Made by a program: the position numbers and the translations under genes. From Hymenobacter sp. ISL-91 (GTDB taxonomy: Bacteria; Bacteroidota; Bacteroidia; Cytophagales; Hymenobacteraceae), in contig NZ_JAGGPS010000032.1 of NCBI RefSeq assembly GCF_018613725.1, forward strand, positions 47,947 to 92,760: a stretch of DNA of 44,814 bases, written 5' to 3'. The notes under the pieces are model-generated. The model did not search any database, was not told where the DNA came from, and saw nothing but the letters and a program-made list of their open reading frames with translations. Shown piece after piece: positions 7,853 to 16,427 of the stretch; position 1 is the stretch's first letter; the number at the start of each line of letters is the position of its first letter.

Positions 7853-8784
7853 TGGCTACGCAGCCCCAGTATTCGGTGGTCGTTCCCACTTATCAGGGAC
7901 AGGACACCATTCGCCCACTCGCCCAGCAACTGGACGAGTTTTTTCGGGACGCCGGGTTGAGCTACGAGCTTATTCTGGTGAATGACTGCGGCCCCGACCG
8001 TTCGTGGTGCGTGATGCAGGAAGTGCAGGCCGAATTTGGCCCTGAGCGGATAAAAATTGTGCGCCTAACTCGCAACTTCGGTCAGCACAACGCCTTGATT
8101 TGTGGCTTCTCGCATGCCCAGGGTAGCTTCGTTATTACAATGGACGAAGACCTGCAACACCGCCCGGCTGACATTGCCCGCCTGATTGCCAAGCAGGCAG
8201 AAGGCGACTACGACGTGGTGTATGGTCGCTACGATGCCCTGCAGCACAGCACCTTTCGAAACATTACCTCCCAACTGCTCCGGAAGTTACTCAGAGCCGG
8301 TATTCCGGACCTGCACCCCGACTACACAGCCTTCCGGCTGATTCGGGCCACTACGGCCCGCTACTGTCTGGAGATGAACAACTCCTATACTTTCCTCGAC
8401 GGCTACCTGGCGTGGATTACCCAGAGCGTAAGCGCGACAACCGTGGTACACCAGAAGCGCGCCGCCGGCCAAAGCGCCTATTCTTTGTCCAGGCTTATCG
8501 AGCACTCGATCAATATTTTTGTCACGTTCTCCTATCTACCGGTGCGGCTCCTGTCGTTTACTTCCGTAGTAGTATTTCTGATTACGGCGGCATATTCGCT
8601 TTATATTCTGGTGCGCAAGCTGGTACTAAACGATTTATCACCCGGCTTCCCAACTCTTATTATTACCATAGGCTTTGGGGTTGGGCTAATTTTACTAGGC
8701 ATGGGTATTTTAGGTGAATACATTCACCGTATTAACTTAAAAACTACCCGTCGCCCTAATTTTGTAGAGCGAAAAAATTTTTAA
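7852..8784 (+). CDS. ArnC/GtrB-like family 2 glycosyltransferase
   Basis: A 310-residue polyisoprenyl-phosphate glycosyltransferase of family GT2. The nucleotide-sugar site is YSVVVPTYQG then NDCGPDRS (44-51), the metal motif is D98-E-D100 in ITMDEDLQHRP, and RNFGQHNALICGFSHAQG is strikingly like ArnC. Two C-terminal membrane helices (about 235-255 and 265-290) end in GMGILGEYIHR, as in ArnC and GtrB. By family it moves a sugar from a nucleotide donor to undecaprenyl phosphate at the inner face of the cytoplasmic membrane. It is translationally coupled to the WbqC-like gene. The sugar is unknown; the following formyltransferase suggests a formamido sugar. Confidence 0.92.
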   Translation: MATQPQYSVVVPTYQGQDTIRPLAQQLDEFFRDAGLSYELILVNDCGPDRSWCVMQEVQAEFGPERIKIVRLTRNFGQHNALICGFSHAQGSFVITMDEDLQHRPADIARLIAKQAEGDYDVVYGRYDALQHSTFRNITSQLLRKLLRAGIPDLHPDYTAFRLIRATTARYCLEMNNSYTFLDGYLAWITQSVSATTVVHQKRAAGQSAYSLSRLIEHSINIFVTFSYLPVRLLSFTSVVVFLITAAYSLYILVRKLVLNDLSPGFPTLIITIGFGVGLILLGMGILGEYIHRINLKTTRRPNFVERKNF

Positions 8785-8802
8785 AAATAATCCTTTATTA
8801 CG

Positions 8803-9483
8803 TTGATTAAAATAGCTTTTTTAGCTTCCGGCAACGGTGGCACGCTTAGATTTATTCATCAAGCGAATCAGCGGTTGCAGCTAGGTTTGCAAGTTGTAGC
8901 CGTGGTGGCCGACCGGCCCTGCGGGGCGCTCGATTACGCCCAGGTAGCAGGCATAGCGGCCGTGCAGGTGCCATACACTCGTAAAAGCCCCTCCGCTTTA
9001 CGCGAAGCACTATTGGAAATCAAGCCTGATTTCGTCGTAACAACCGTTCACAAAATACTGGACCCTGAAACCTTAGCCCTGCTTCCGGCGGGCCGCTTTA
9101 TCAATCTGCATTATTCCTTGCTACCCGCGTTCAGGGGCCTGATCGGCATGGAGACGGTTGCCCAGGCCAAAGCGTTGAACGTGCCCATTGTGGGGGCTAC
9201 CTGCCACGAAGTGGAGGAGGAAGTTGATGCGGGAAAGTGCTTGGCGCAGTTTGCTGTTGGAGTCGACTGGCAGCGTGATTCCTTGCAAGAAGTTTATGAA
9301 CTGGTGTTCCGCGGGGCCGGACTGGTACTGTTGCAGGGGCTGCTAATGAATGCTGGCCGGAAGCCGTTGCCATTGGGTGCCGCAGTCGACTGGTTACGTC
9401 CGGTTCTGTTCTCTCCGGCATTATACTTCGACGCATCGCGCCTGGATGAGGCTTTCTGGCAAGAGCTGAAAGCAGGCCTCTAA
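8803..9483 (+). CDS. Formyltransferase (PurN / sugar N-formyltransferase fold)
   Basis: A 226-residue 10-formyl-tetrahydrofolate-dependent formyltransferase. The catalytic triad of the fold is seen as N101 and H103 (INLHYSLLPAFRG) and D142 (GATCHEVEEEVDAGK); the N-terminal loop is ASGNGGTLRF. LLPAFRG resembles the LLP-x-x-RG of ArnA-type sugar formyltransferases, whereas GATCHEV...DAG resembles PurN. No ATG precedes the conserved first strand, so the start must be TTG at 8803, 18 bp after the glycosyltransferase. Clustering with a WbqC-like protein and an ArnC-like transferase favours an amino sugar over glycinamide ribonucleotide as substrate; this is inference. Confidence 0.85.
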   Translation: MIKIAFLASGNGGTLRFIHQANQRLQLGLQVVAVVADRPCGALDYAQVAGIAAVQVPYTRKSPSALREALLEIKPDFVVTTVHKILDPETLALLPAGRFINLHYSLLPAFRGLIGMETVAQAKALNVPIVGATCHEVEEEVDAGKCLAQFAVGVDWQRDSLQEVYELVFRGAGLVLLQGLLMNAGRKPLPLGAAVDWLRPVLFSPALYFDASRLDEAFWQELKAGL

Positions 9484-9577
9484 GTGCCATCGAATCCGAA
9501 CTTCTTGCTGCACGCTACTGCCTTTTCATAGAAACCGTGCAGTAAACCCACCAATTAAGTTCGCGCTGTCGTCAGCC

Positions 9578-10321
9578 CTACTTCTCCCCCGTCTGCCCGC
9601 CCAGGTTCACTACTATCCCGATCTGAAACACTGAATTGGCGGCTTTCAGGTACTTGCGGTGCTTGAGGCCGAAGTTGTAGCCGCTGATGAACTGGCCGTC
9701 GAGTGGGCCGATGAGCTTGACGCGGGCGTAGGTGATGGGCTCGAACAGGATGTTGTCTTCGTTGGAAGCCGGCAGGCCGTCGAGGCGGAAATCGGTGAGC
9801 GTGACGTAGCTGGCGCGCAGGGCCGTGCCGTAGGTCAGGGGCCAGTCGCGGCCCAGTAGGTGGTAGCTTTTCTTCTCTTTCGAGCTGTAGTTTACCTGCA
9901 CAAAGTACTTGTTCAGGCCCGCCTCCAGCGTGCGCGTAACGCCCTCGGTGGGGTTCCGCTCCACGCGCTTGGTGCGGCCGCCGCCGTAGCCACCGTATAC
10001 CTCCAGCACCCGCTTGTCGGGCAGGCGGGTGAAATAGCCCAGGCCCAGCTCGGCAAAGTCGTGGTCGACAGCCTCCTTCTTTTTATTGGTGTGCAGAAAC
10101 GAGGCCGAACCCATCACGCCCAGGTGGTCGGAAATGGCGTAGGCGCCCTGCACGGCCGTATTTTGGCTCAGGTTGGTGTGCACCCCGGCGCTCCACTCGC
10201 CCTTTTGGGTGAGCAGCGGCACCTGGGGCGGCGGCGGGAAGTAAAGCGACGCGCAGCCCGAAAGCAGCACGAATAACACCAGCAGCGACAGACCGGAAAG
10301 AGTGCGGAATTGAAAAAGCAT
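9578..10321 (-). CDS. Lipoprotein, beta-rich, related to the gene at 12759-13529
   Basis: A 247-residue exported lipoprotein. The signal peptide MLFQFRTLSGLSLLVLFVLL ends at the lipobox LLSGC, with lipidation at C23. The mature protein begins ASLYFPPPPQVPLLTQKGE and continues with alternating hydrophobic/aromatic strands (GVMGSASF, AELGLGYF, VEVYGGYGGG-like repeats), suggesting a small outer-membrane beta barrel or beta sandwich. The ATG at 10321 is chosen because it immediately precedes the signal peptide; the open frame continues to 10465 without such features. A weak TACTTTGG lies just upstream, at about 10363-10370. Function unknown. It resembles the lipoprotein at 12759-13529 in layout and N-terminal motif. 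Confidence 0.82.
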   Translation of the reverse strand: MLFQFRTLSGLSLLVLFVLLSGCASLYFPPPPQVPLLTQKGEWSAGVHTNLSQNTAVQGAYAISDHLGVMGSASFLHTNKKKEAVDHDFAELGLGYFTRLPDKRVLEVYGGYGGGRTKRVERNPTEGVTRTLEAGLNKYFVQVNYSSKEKKSYHLLGRDWPLTYGTALRASYVTLTDFRLDGLPASNEDNILFEPITYARVKLIGPLDGQFISGYNFGLKHRKYLKAANSVFQIGIVVNLGGQTGEK

Positions 10322-10516
10322 GAACCGGGAAATAAAGCCGATGCGGGAAGATAGAAAGGTCGTGCCAAAGTACGGGTAGCACGCTCCGGCTGCCGACCTA
10401 ACGCACGAAGCCGGGGTTCGTTGTCCGGCCGCAAGCTCGGCGGCTGCGTACAGTAACCCAGGCATCCACCAACAGCTCTCGGTGGGTGCCAGCTTGCTTC
10501 CTCATTGCTTTTCTTA

Positions 10517-10552
10517 ATAGGCTAACTGCTAGTCGCTAATAGCTAACAGCTC
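10517..10552. repeat. AGCT-type intergenic repeat
   Basis: Units of the TAGGCTAACTGCTAG / CTAATAGCTAACAGCT type lie just before the oxidoreductase start at 10561. They belong to the same repeat family as 931-966 and 5886-5975. Confidence 0.55.
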
Positions 10553-10560
10553 AATACTAA

Positions 10561-11961
10561 ATGCCTGCTACCTCCTACGATGCTCTTATCATCGGCTCCG
10601 GCCAGGCCGGCAAGCCGCTGGCCTATGCACTGGCCGAAGCCGGCCGGCGCGTGGCCCTCATCGAAAGTGCCCACCTCGGCGGCTCGTGCGTTAACTATGG
10701 TTGCGCGCCCACCAAAATACTGCTGGCCTCGGCCCAGCGCGCCCATCTCGTGCGCACAGCCAGCGAATTGGGCATCCGCGTACCCGCGCCGGCCGTAGAC
10801 TTTGCCGCCGTTGTAGCCCGCAAAGACCGGCTGACGCAGGATTCGCGCAACGGCATCGAACGTAAGCTCACCACCGCCCACCCCAACATCCGGTTGGTGC
10901 GCGGGCGGGCCCGCTTCATGGCTCCCAATACGCTGCACGTCGACCTGAACGACACTGCCGGGCAGGAGCAGCTGACGGCTCCGCTCGTCTTTATCAATAC
11001 CGGCACGCATGCCGCTGTGCCGCCCATTCCGGGCCTCGAAGCAAGCGGCTACCTCACCAACGACACGCTGCTGCTGGGCCTGCAGGAGCTACCCGAACAC
11101 CTGCTCATTCTGGGCGGCAGCTACATCGGCGTCGAGTTTGGGCAGATGTTTCGGCGGTTGGGCTCGCGCGTAACCATCATCGAAACCTCGGCCACGCTCA
11201 TGGACCGTGAAGATACCGACGTGAGCGGGCCGCTGCAGGAGTTACTCCAAGCCGAGGGAGTAGAGCTGGTGCTCGAAGCCGAAGCCCGGCACGTGTCGCG
11301 CAACGCTGAGGGCGTACTGACACTTACGGCCGATACGCCAGACGGCGGACGGCGCCTTCGTGGTTCGCACCTGCTGGTGGCCACCGGCCGCGTGCCCAAT
11401 ACCGCGGAATTGGGCCTGGAGCTGGCCGGCATCAAAACCGACGAGGACGGCTACATTCAGGTAGATAACGACCTGCGCACGGCAGCCAAAGGCGTTTATG
11501 CCCTCGGCGACGTGAAAGGCGGCCCCCAGTTCACCCACATCACCTACGACGACTACCGCATCGTGCGCGACCAGCTGCTGCACAGCCGCCCCCGCGACTA
11601 CCACCAGCGGCCGGTGCCCTACGTGGTATTTACGGAGCCGCAGCTGGGCCGCATTGGGCTTTCCAAGGAGGAAGCGCGCAAGCAGAAAGTGCCTTACCGG
11701 GTGAGCCGGCTGCCGGCCAGTACCATTGGCCGGGCCGTAGAAACAGGCCTGACCGAGGGCTTCGTGGAGGTGCTGGTAGGCGACGATGACCGGCTGCTGG
11801 GCGCGGCTGTGCTTTGCGAGCAGGGTGGCGAACTGATGACCATGTTCCAGCTGGCCATGGCCGGCGACCTGCGCTACCAGCAGCTCGAAGACATGGTTAT
11901 TGCCCACCCCACCTGGGCCGAAGTGCTCAACAATGCTTTTCAGCGGCTCAAGCGGGGTTAG
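10561..11961 (+). CDS. FAD-dependent pyridine nucleotide-disulfide oxidoreductase, mercuric reductase-like
   Basis: A 466-residue class I flavoprotein disulfide reductase. FAD binding is by GSGQAG (12-17), the redox disulfide is C43/C48 in GGSCVNYGCAPTK, and the NAD(P)H site is LILGGSYIGVEFGQ. The second FAD motif is VYALGDVKGGPQFTH, and the C-terminal His-Glu pair sits in VIAHPTWAEVLNN. The architecture fits the MerA / dihydrolipoamide dehydrogenase group. The N-terminal heavy-metal domain and C-terminal vicinal cysteines of true MerA are absent, and there are no mer genes nearby. The natural substrate cannot be read from the sequence. The start follows an AGCT repeat with little space, so the leader is short. 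Confidence 0.92.
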   Translation: MPATSYDALIIGSGQAGKPLAYALAEAGRRVALIESAHLGGSCVNYGCAPTKILLASAQRAHLVRTASELGIRVPAPAVDFAAVVARKDRLTQDSRNGIERKLTTAHPNIRLVRGRARFMAPNTLHVDLNDTAGQEQLTAPLVFINTGTHAAVPPIPGLEASGYLTNDTLLLGLQELPEHLLILGGSYIGVEFGQMFRRLGSRVTIIETSATLMDREDTDVSGPLQELLQAEGVELVLEAEARHVSRNAEGVLTLTADTPDGGRRLRGSHLLVATGRVPNTAELGLELAGIKTDEDGYIQVDNDLRTAAKGVYALGDVKGGPQFTHITYDDYRIVRDQLLHSRPRDYHQRPVPYVVFTEPQLGRIGLSKEEARKQKVPYRVSRLPASTIGRAVETGLTEGFVEVLVGDDDRLLGAAVLCEQGGELMTMFQLAMAGDLRYQQLEDMVIAHPTWAEVLNNAFQRLKRG

Positions 11962-12050
11962 CCTCCCGCACCTTATTTACAACCTGTTGCCCCCGCGCCC
12001 TGTGCATATGCCCGGCACGGAGTCCTTTTTTTCTTCCGAATCTGCCTATT

Positions 12051-12749
12051 ATGACCACTATTGCCTGCAAAATCACCATTACCAGCAAAGAAATGCTGGC
12101 CGAAATTCCCGGTACCTGGCAGCTTACCGACTACCGCTGCATCATGAGCGCGGCCGGCTTCCCCGACGGCGAGACTATTCCGGAGGCTGATGCCCGCGAA
12201 ATGAGCCTGATGGCGCTGGCCGACCTGGAACCCGCCGAAGCCGCCACCGTGCTGCTGAGCTACCGCCTGGGCGACGAGTTGAGCGACGGCCAGATCGACC
12301 AGATTTCGCACGATATGCAGAACGACAAGATTTTTGAGGAGTACCCCGAAATCAGTCTGCACCGCCATCTGTTCGATGCCAACCAACTCCTGCGGCTAGC
12401 CTACAACGGCAAGTTTCCCAACGGCGAAGCGGTGTCGGTAGAAGCCACCATGCAGTTCTCCGGCCCAGCTGCCCCCACAGAACTTACCGCCGGCCTAGTG
12501 CTACGGGCCCTGGCCCCGGCCCTCTCCGACCGTTCGCTCATCAAGCGCCTATACGCCGCCGAGTTGGAAGCCGCGACGCCCTTCGAAGCCGCCGATGATA
12601 TCCTCTGGGAACTCACTGTAACGCCCGATGCGGCCGCCCCCGGGACCTTCGCCGTGCGTCTGATTTCATCGGAGTATTGGCTGCATGATCTGGCCGATTT
12701 GGGTGAGTTTGAGGGCGAAATCGTGTTGCCGGAAACCATCGAGGAATAG
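12051..12749 (+). CDS. Hypothetical protein, about 232 residues
   Basis: An acidic cytoplasmic protein with no signal peptide or membrane segment. I do not recognise a named domain. Recognisable stretches include MTTIACKITITSKEML, GTWQLTDYRCIMSAAGFPD, a central helical part and a C-terminal ALADLGEF-like acidic tail. I placed the start at the ATG 12051: the frame remains open upstream through the end of the oxidoreductase gene, but that part only mirrors the other frame. It is 89 bp downstream of the oxidoreductase on the same strand, and it converges closely (9 bp) on the lipoprotein gene that ends at 12759. Confidence 0.75.
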   Translation: MTTIACKITITSKEMLAEIPGTWQLTDYRCIMSAAGFPDGETIPEADAREMSLMALADLEPAEAATVLLSYRLGDELSDGQIDQISHDMQNDKIFEEYPEISLHRHLFDANQLLRLAYNGKFPNGEAVSVEATMQFSGPAAPTELTAGLVLRALAPALSDRSLIKRLYAAELEAATPFEAADDILWELTVTPDAAAPGTFAVRLISSEYWLHDLADLGEFEGEIVLPETIEE

Positions 12750-12758
12750 CCGCTCGTG

Positions 12759-13529
12759 TTACTGGCTGGCTGCTCTAAATAGATGTGGCAGGATAATGAC
12801 GCTTATCGTCAGGCAAGGAACTGCTTCCATAAGGTGGGCAGCGGCAGCGGGCGGGTTGGTTGTTAGCCGTTGGTTGAGAACCGCCGAGGCAGTGGCTGCT
12901 ACTTGTCCGCGCAGCCAGGGCACTGCTCCGTCGGGGCGGCTAAGCTGGCAGAACACCATGGGCTCGAAGCGGGGTAGCCGGCGTAGGCCCAGGGGTTGAC
13001 TGTTGAACGTCAGAGCGTTGTAGCGGACGTCGGTGAGGCGGCCGGCTACACCAAGCGTAAAACCATTATCTGTGTAAGAGCCCGCCAATTCGGCAAGCCA
13101 ACGGTTGTAGCGAGCTTCATAGCGGCGGGTCTCCCCCATAGAATAATTCCCTCGGTCCGTTCCGGTCGAGTAGGCGTAGCCGCTGCGGGCCTGCCCGAAG
13201 CCGGCTAGCCCGCTCACCAGCCAGCGCCGCCCCAAAGGGTAGTAGCCCCCGGCTGCCAACTCGTACTGACGGTTGCGGGCGTAGGCACTGTCGCTACCCC
13301 GGTTGGTACGGATGCCTCCGGCGGCCCGCACCAGCACGTATTTGGCGGGCGAATACGTGACGCCGGCTTCCCAGCGCCGGTTCAGAAACGAGGTGCCGTG
13401 GATTTCCACCTGGCCTTTGTCGCGAATCTGTGGGGCTGCCGGCAACATGGGTACGTATAGCGAACAGCCCGTCAGGAGGCCGCTCACCACACCAGCCAGT
13501 GCTTTTATCTGCCAGGATTTCGGTTTCAT
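12759..13529 (-). CDS. Lipoprotein, beta-rich, related to the gene at 9578-10321
   Basis: A 256-residue exported lipoprotein with a signal peptide starting MKPKSWQIKALAGVVSG and lipobox LLTGC (lipidation at C22). After the cysteine comes SLYVPMLPAAPQIRDKGQ, similar in pattern to the start of the lipoprotein at 9578-10321, then alternating aromatic/glycine strands (AGVTYSPAKY, ELAAGGYYPLGRRW, AGFGQARSGYAYS, LGVAGRLTDVRYNAL) of a probable small beta barrel. The ATG at 13529 directly precedes the signal peptide and is preferred to one 39 bp upstream. Function unknown. A hairpin terminator separates it from rny upstream, so it should have its own promoter, but I see no exact element. Confidence 0.82.
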   Translation of the reverse strand: MKPKSWQIKALAGVVSGLLTGCSLYVPMLPAAPQIRDKGQVEIHGTSFLNRRWEAGVTYSPAKYVLVRAAGGIRTNRGSDSAYARNRQYELAAGGYYPLGRRWLVSGLAGFGQARSGYAYSTGTDRGNYSMGETRRYEARYNRWLAELAGSYTDNGFTLGVAGRLTDVRYNALTFNSQPLGLRRLPRFEPMVFCQLSRPDGAVPWLRGQVAATASAVLNQRLTTNPPAAAAHLMEAVPCLTISVIILPHLFRAASQ

Positions 13530-13636
13530 ACAATAGCGCGGCTGAGTGAGGCACCCAATAAGCAGCACTAAGCTGCTGGCACCCGGGCGTAGGTACGGGA
13601 GCCGAGACGGCCATTTAGGGTTGCACGAAGCACGAA

Positions 13637-13671
13637 AAAGCCCACCGGAAGTGCTTCCGGCGGGCTTTCAT
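13637..13671 (-). terminator. Intrinsic terminator after rny
   Basis: Stem of 15 bp with one G-T pair (13637-13651 with 13654-13668, AAGCCCxCCGGAAG type). On the minus strand it runs into a T tract. It lies between the rny stop (13690) and the downstream lipoprotein gene. Confidence 0.8.
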
Positions 13672-13689
13672 TGGTAGCAGGGTATTCGC

Positions 13690-15387
13690 TTATTTAGCGT
13701 AGGCCACGGCACGCATTTCGCGGATAACCGTGATTTTGATCTGGCCGGGGTACTGCATCTCTTTCTCGATTTTCTGGGAGATTTCGTAGCTCAGTTCGGC
13801 GGCGCGCTCGTCGGTTACGTTTTCGGCATCCACCATCACGCGCAGCTCGCGGCCGGCCTGAATGGCAAAACACTGGTTGACGCCTTTGAAGCCGTTGGCC
13901 GTTTCTTCGAGCTGCTTGAGGCGCTTGATGTAGCTTTCCATCATCTCGCGGCGGGCGCCGGGGCGCGAGCCCGAAATAGCGTCGCAGGCCTGCACGAGCG
14001 GCGAAATCATGGCCGTCATCTCCATCTCGTCGTGGTGAGCCCCGATGGCGTTTACTACGTCGGGGTGCTCCTTGTATTTTTTGGCCATCTCCATGCCCAG
14101 AATGGCGTGGGGCAGCTCGGGCTCCTCGGTGCTCACTTTACCAATGTCGTGGAGCAGGCCGGCGCGCTTGGCGTGCTTCACATTGAGGCCCATTTCGGCG
14201 GCCATCGTGGCGCAGAGGTTGGCCACCTCGCGGCTGTGCTGGAGCAGGTTCTGGCCGTAGGAGCTACGGAAACGCATGCGGCCCACCATTTTAATCAGCT
14301 CGGGGTGCAGGCCATGGATGCCGAGGTCAATGATGGTCTTCTCCCCGATTTCCACGATTTCCTCGTCGATGTTCTTGCGGGTTTTGGCCACAATCTCCTC
14401 GATGCGGGCCGGGTGAATGCGGCCATCCTTCACCAGCAGGTGCAGGCTCAGACGGGCTACCTCGCGGCGCACCGGGTCGAAGCCCGAGATAATAATGGCC
14501 TCGGGCGTATCATCCACAATAATTTCAACGCCCGTAGCAGCTTCCAGGGCCCGGATGTTGCGGCCCTCGCGGCCGATAATCTTGCCCTTCACATCATCAC
14601 TTTCGATGTTGAAAATGCTGACGCAGTTCTCAATGGCATGCTCGGCGGCGGTGCGCTGAATGGTTTCGAGCACGATTTTCTTGGCATCCTTGGTGGCCGT
14701 AAGCTTGCTCTGAGCCACCACGTCCTTGATATAGGAGCTGGCCTGAATCTGGGCTTCGTTCTTGAGGCCTTCCACCAACTGTTCGCGGGCCTCGGCGGCC
14801 GTGAGGCCCGAAATAGCCTCGAGTTGGGTGGTAATGGCGCTGATTTTTTCGGTGAGCTGCTGGCGAATCTCGCGCAGCTCGGTTTCTACCTCCTGCTCGC
14901 GGGTTTCGAGCTTGGCCAGCTGCGTCTCAAGCGTGGCTTTGCGCTTTTCATCCTGGGCCTCCAGCTTCTCGCGCTGCTGCTGGGCCTGGGTTTCGAGGCG
15001 TTCCTTGGCGGCATCGAGCTCCTGCTCTTTGCGCTGTACCTGGTCGAGTTGCTTTTGGGTGGTTTGGGTGAGCTGCTTGATGCTTTGCTCCTGCTCTACT
15101 ACACTGGCGCGGCGCTCGGTCAACTCCTGGTCGAGGGCCTGTTTCTGGCGGCGGCTTTCCTGCTCAAATTCCTGCTTCAGATTACGGAATTTGTCTTTCG
15201 ATTGCTGAATCCGCTCATCGCGGATGCGGGTGGCTTCGGCCTCGGCATCGGCCAGCAACTGCTTGGCTTTGGTGCGGGCGTCGCCCTCATGGTCCTGCCG
15301 GGCCTTACCGGCCAGCAGGCGTCCCAGTACCACACCAACCACAAGGGCCAGCACGGCTGCCAGAACAATATAAAGAGTTTGAGACAT
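13690..15387 (-). CDS. rny: Ribonuclease Y
   Basis: A 565-residue membrane-anchored endoribonuclease that starts mRNA decay. In order: one N-terminal membrane helix (about 4-27); a long charged coiled coil (about 35-200), glutamine- and glutamate-rich and somewhat longer than usual; a KH RNA-binding domain with [13 protein letters not shown] (270-282); and an HD phosphohydrolase domain with H384 ([10 protein letters not shown]) and the H413-D414 pair (LLHDIGK). The ATG at 15387 gives the membrane helix directly. It follows zapA on the same strand with a 248-bp gap that contains a structured RNA candidate. A terminator follows at 13637-13671. Confidence 0.97.
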   Translation of the reverse strand: MSQTLYIVLAAVLALVVGVVLGRLLAGKARQDHEGDARTKAKQLLADAEAEATRIRDERIQQSKDKFRNLKQEFEQESRRQKQALDQELTERRASVVEQEQSIKQLTQTTQKQLDQVQRKEQELDAAKERLETQAQQQREKLEAQDEKRKATLETQLAKLETREQEVETELREIRQQLTEKISAITTQLEAISGLTAAEAREQLVEGLKNEAQIQASSYIKDVVAQSKLTATKDAKKIVLETIQRTAAEHAIENCVSIFNIESDDVKGKIIGREGRNIRALEAATGVEIIVDDTPEAIIISGFDPVRREVARLSLHLLVKDGRIHPARIEEIVAKTRKNIDEEIVEIGEKTIIDLGIHGLHPELIKMVGRMRFRSSYGQNLLQHSREVANLCATMAAEMGLNVKHAKRAGLLHDIGKVSTEEPELPHAILGMEMAKKYKEHPDVVNAIGAHHDEMEMTAMISPLVQACDAISGSRPGARREMMESYIKRLKQLEETANGFKGVNQCFAIQAGRELRVMVDAENVTDERAAELSYEISQKIEKEMQYPGQIKITVIREMRAVAYAK

Positions 15388-15514
15388 GATCTTAAGGGGA
15401 TTGAAATTGGAAGTTGAATGCTGATTCTCAGCTTTCAGTTCTTGCTTTTGGGCTGGTAGCAGTCAATACTGACTACTATCCACCATGAGCCAACAACTAA
15501 GTACTCAGAACCAT

Positions 15515-15633
15515 TACTCCACAGCCCCCGCTGGAAACGCCAAAGGCCCGTGCGGTGGCCGGGCCGTTTGCCCTGCCCCGCACCGGGCTGTTACTTCGCG
15601 CCGAACCGGCCCTTCGCCCACGTAGGGCGGCCG
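15515..15633 (-). ncRNA. Structured RNA candidate between zapA and rny (possibly 6S RNA)
   Basis: The 248-bp gap between zapA and rny is sharply GC-rich from about 15530 to 15633 and highly foldable when read on the minus strand. One hairpin is CGCCC-loop-GGGCG just after the zapA stop. A long stem pairs GCCCGGTGCGG with CCGCACGGGC (one bulge), capped by GGGC-AAAC-GCCC, and a further outer pairing of ACAGCCC with GGGCTGT is possible. There is no open frame of note. 6S RNA is found next to zapA in many bacteria, which makes it the leading guess, but I could not confirm a 6S-type central bubble. The remaining part (15388-15514) shows nothing recognisable. Confidence 0.4.
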
Positions 15634-15635
15634 AT

Positions 15636-15926
15636 TCAGACCAATACCGTTCCCGACAGCAGCTCGTCCAAACGCGCGAGGCGCTCGGTCAGGGCCGCAT
15701 CGGTCCCATCCTTTTCCGTCGTGACCTTTAGGCGGTCAGCCATGGTCGATAAGGCAATCATGGCCAGCAGGTCCTGTTTGTCCTGAATGCCGTACTGGTC
15801 CCGAAATTCCTTCAGCCGCTCGCCTAGCAGCCGGCCCGCAAGGCGCAGGCGTTCCTCATCCTGGGGGCTTACCTTCATGGGGTAGTCCCGGTCAGCAATT
15901 CGGATTTTAATGGAAAGATCGGACAT
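15636..15926 (-). CDS. zapA: Cell division protein ZapA
   Basis: A 96-residue ZapA-family protein, which crosslinks FtsZ filaments at the division ring. The N-terminal ZapA head is visible as LSIKIRIADRDYPMKV, followed by EERLRLAGRLLGERLKEF, DKQDLLAMIALSTMADRL and a short C-terminal coiled-coil part. Length and layout fit the family. It lies 50 bp downstream of a small coiled-coil gene on the same strand and precedes rny, a gene order I regard as typical of Bacteroidota. Confidence 0.92.
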   Translation of the reverse strand: MSDLSIKIRIADRDYPMKVSPQDEERLRLAGRLLGERLKEFRDQYGIQDKQDLLAMIALSTMADRLKVTTEKDGTDAALTERLARLDELLSGTVLV

Positions 15927-15976
15927 CAGCAGGTTGCTGGCAGTGGTAGGTTAGGGTGCTATTGGTTCGGTATGGT

Positions 15977-16276
15977 TTACTCCCTCAAATAGGCAAGGCA
16001 CTTATCTATTTCGCGGATGTATTCGTTCAGGCGAAGTTTCAGCTCGTTGACATTGGCCGGTTCCCCGGTCGCTATGGTATTGACAAGTTTAGTGATATTC
16101 TCCTGATTCTGGAAATCCTTGATGGCCCGCTCCCGGTCGCGCACGTCGGCCTGCAGCTGCTGAACAGTAGTCTGGGCGTCGGCCAGCTCTTCGCGCAACT
16201 GCTGATAGGCAGCCACTAAAGTGGTTACCTGCCGCTCCAGGCGGTCGAGTTGGGCAAGCTGCTGGGTGGAGGCCAT
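15977..16276 (-). CDS. Small coiled-coil protein upstream of zapA
   Basis: A 99-residue soluble protein. Residues 5-60 form a heptad-rich coiled coil (LDRLERQVTTLVAAYQQL, then REELADAQTTVQQL), followed by a short conserved-looking tail (NITKLVNTIATGE, LKLRLNEYIREIDKCLAYL). It may assist division in the way ZapB-type coiled-coil proteins do, but this rests on position next to zapA and not on a clear family match. The ATG at 16276 is the only sensible start. Confidence 0.8.
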   Translation of the reverse strand: MASTQQLAQLDRLERQVTTLVAAYQQLREELADAQTTVQQLQADVRDRERAIKDFQNQENITKLVNTIATGEPANVNELKLRLNEYIREIDKCLAYLRE

Positions 16277-16290
16277 TTTTCTTCGTTATC

Positions 16291-16411
16291 AGTTGTTAGT
16301 TGTTAGTTGTCAGGCAGGATAACTGTTCTGGTTGACTTGTTGGCCGCCTACATTTCAGTAGAAAGTAGAGGGTTCTCTCCTGCAAACTAACAACTGACAA
16401 CTAACAACTGG
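16291..16411. repeat. GTTAGTT-unit inverted repeat
   Basis: Arm 1 (16291-16313) is made of TTGTTAGT units and arm 2 (16387-16411) of the complementary ACTAACAACTGACAACTAAC type. Together they fill the 150-bp gap between pheT and the coiled-coil gene. Confidence 0.7.
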
Positions 16412-16427
16412 CAACCAGCAATTAAAT

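Noticed and set aside
10561..11961. Mercury resistance operon
   Set aside because: The oxidoreductase lacks the MerA metal-binding extras, and no merR, merT or merP gene is nearby.
14032..15417. Open frame of 461 codons antisense to rny
   Set aside because: The rny coiled coil on the minus strand creates an artificial Leu-rich open frame on the plus strand.
15540..15600. Cobalamin or other known riboswitch upstream of rny
   Set aside because: I could not find the B12-box or other aptamer consensus words, and rny is not a plausible target.
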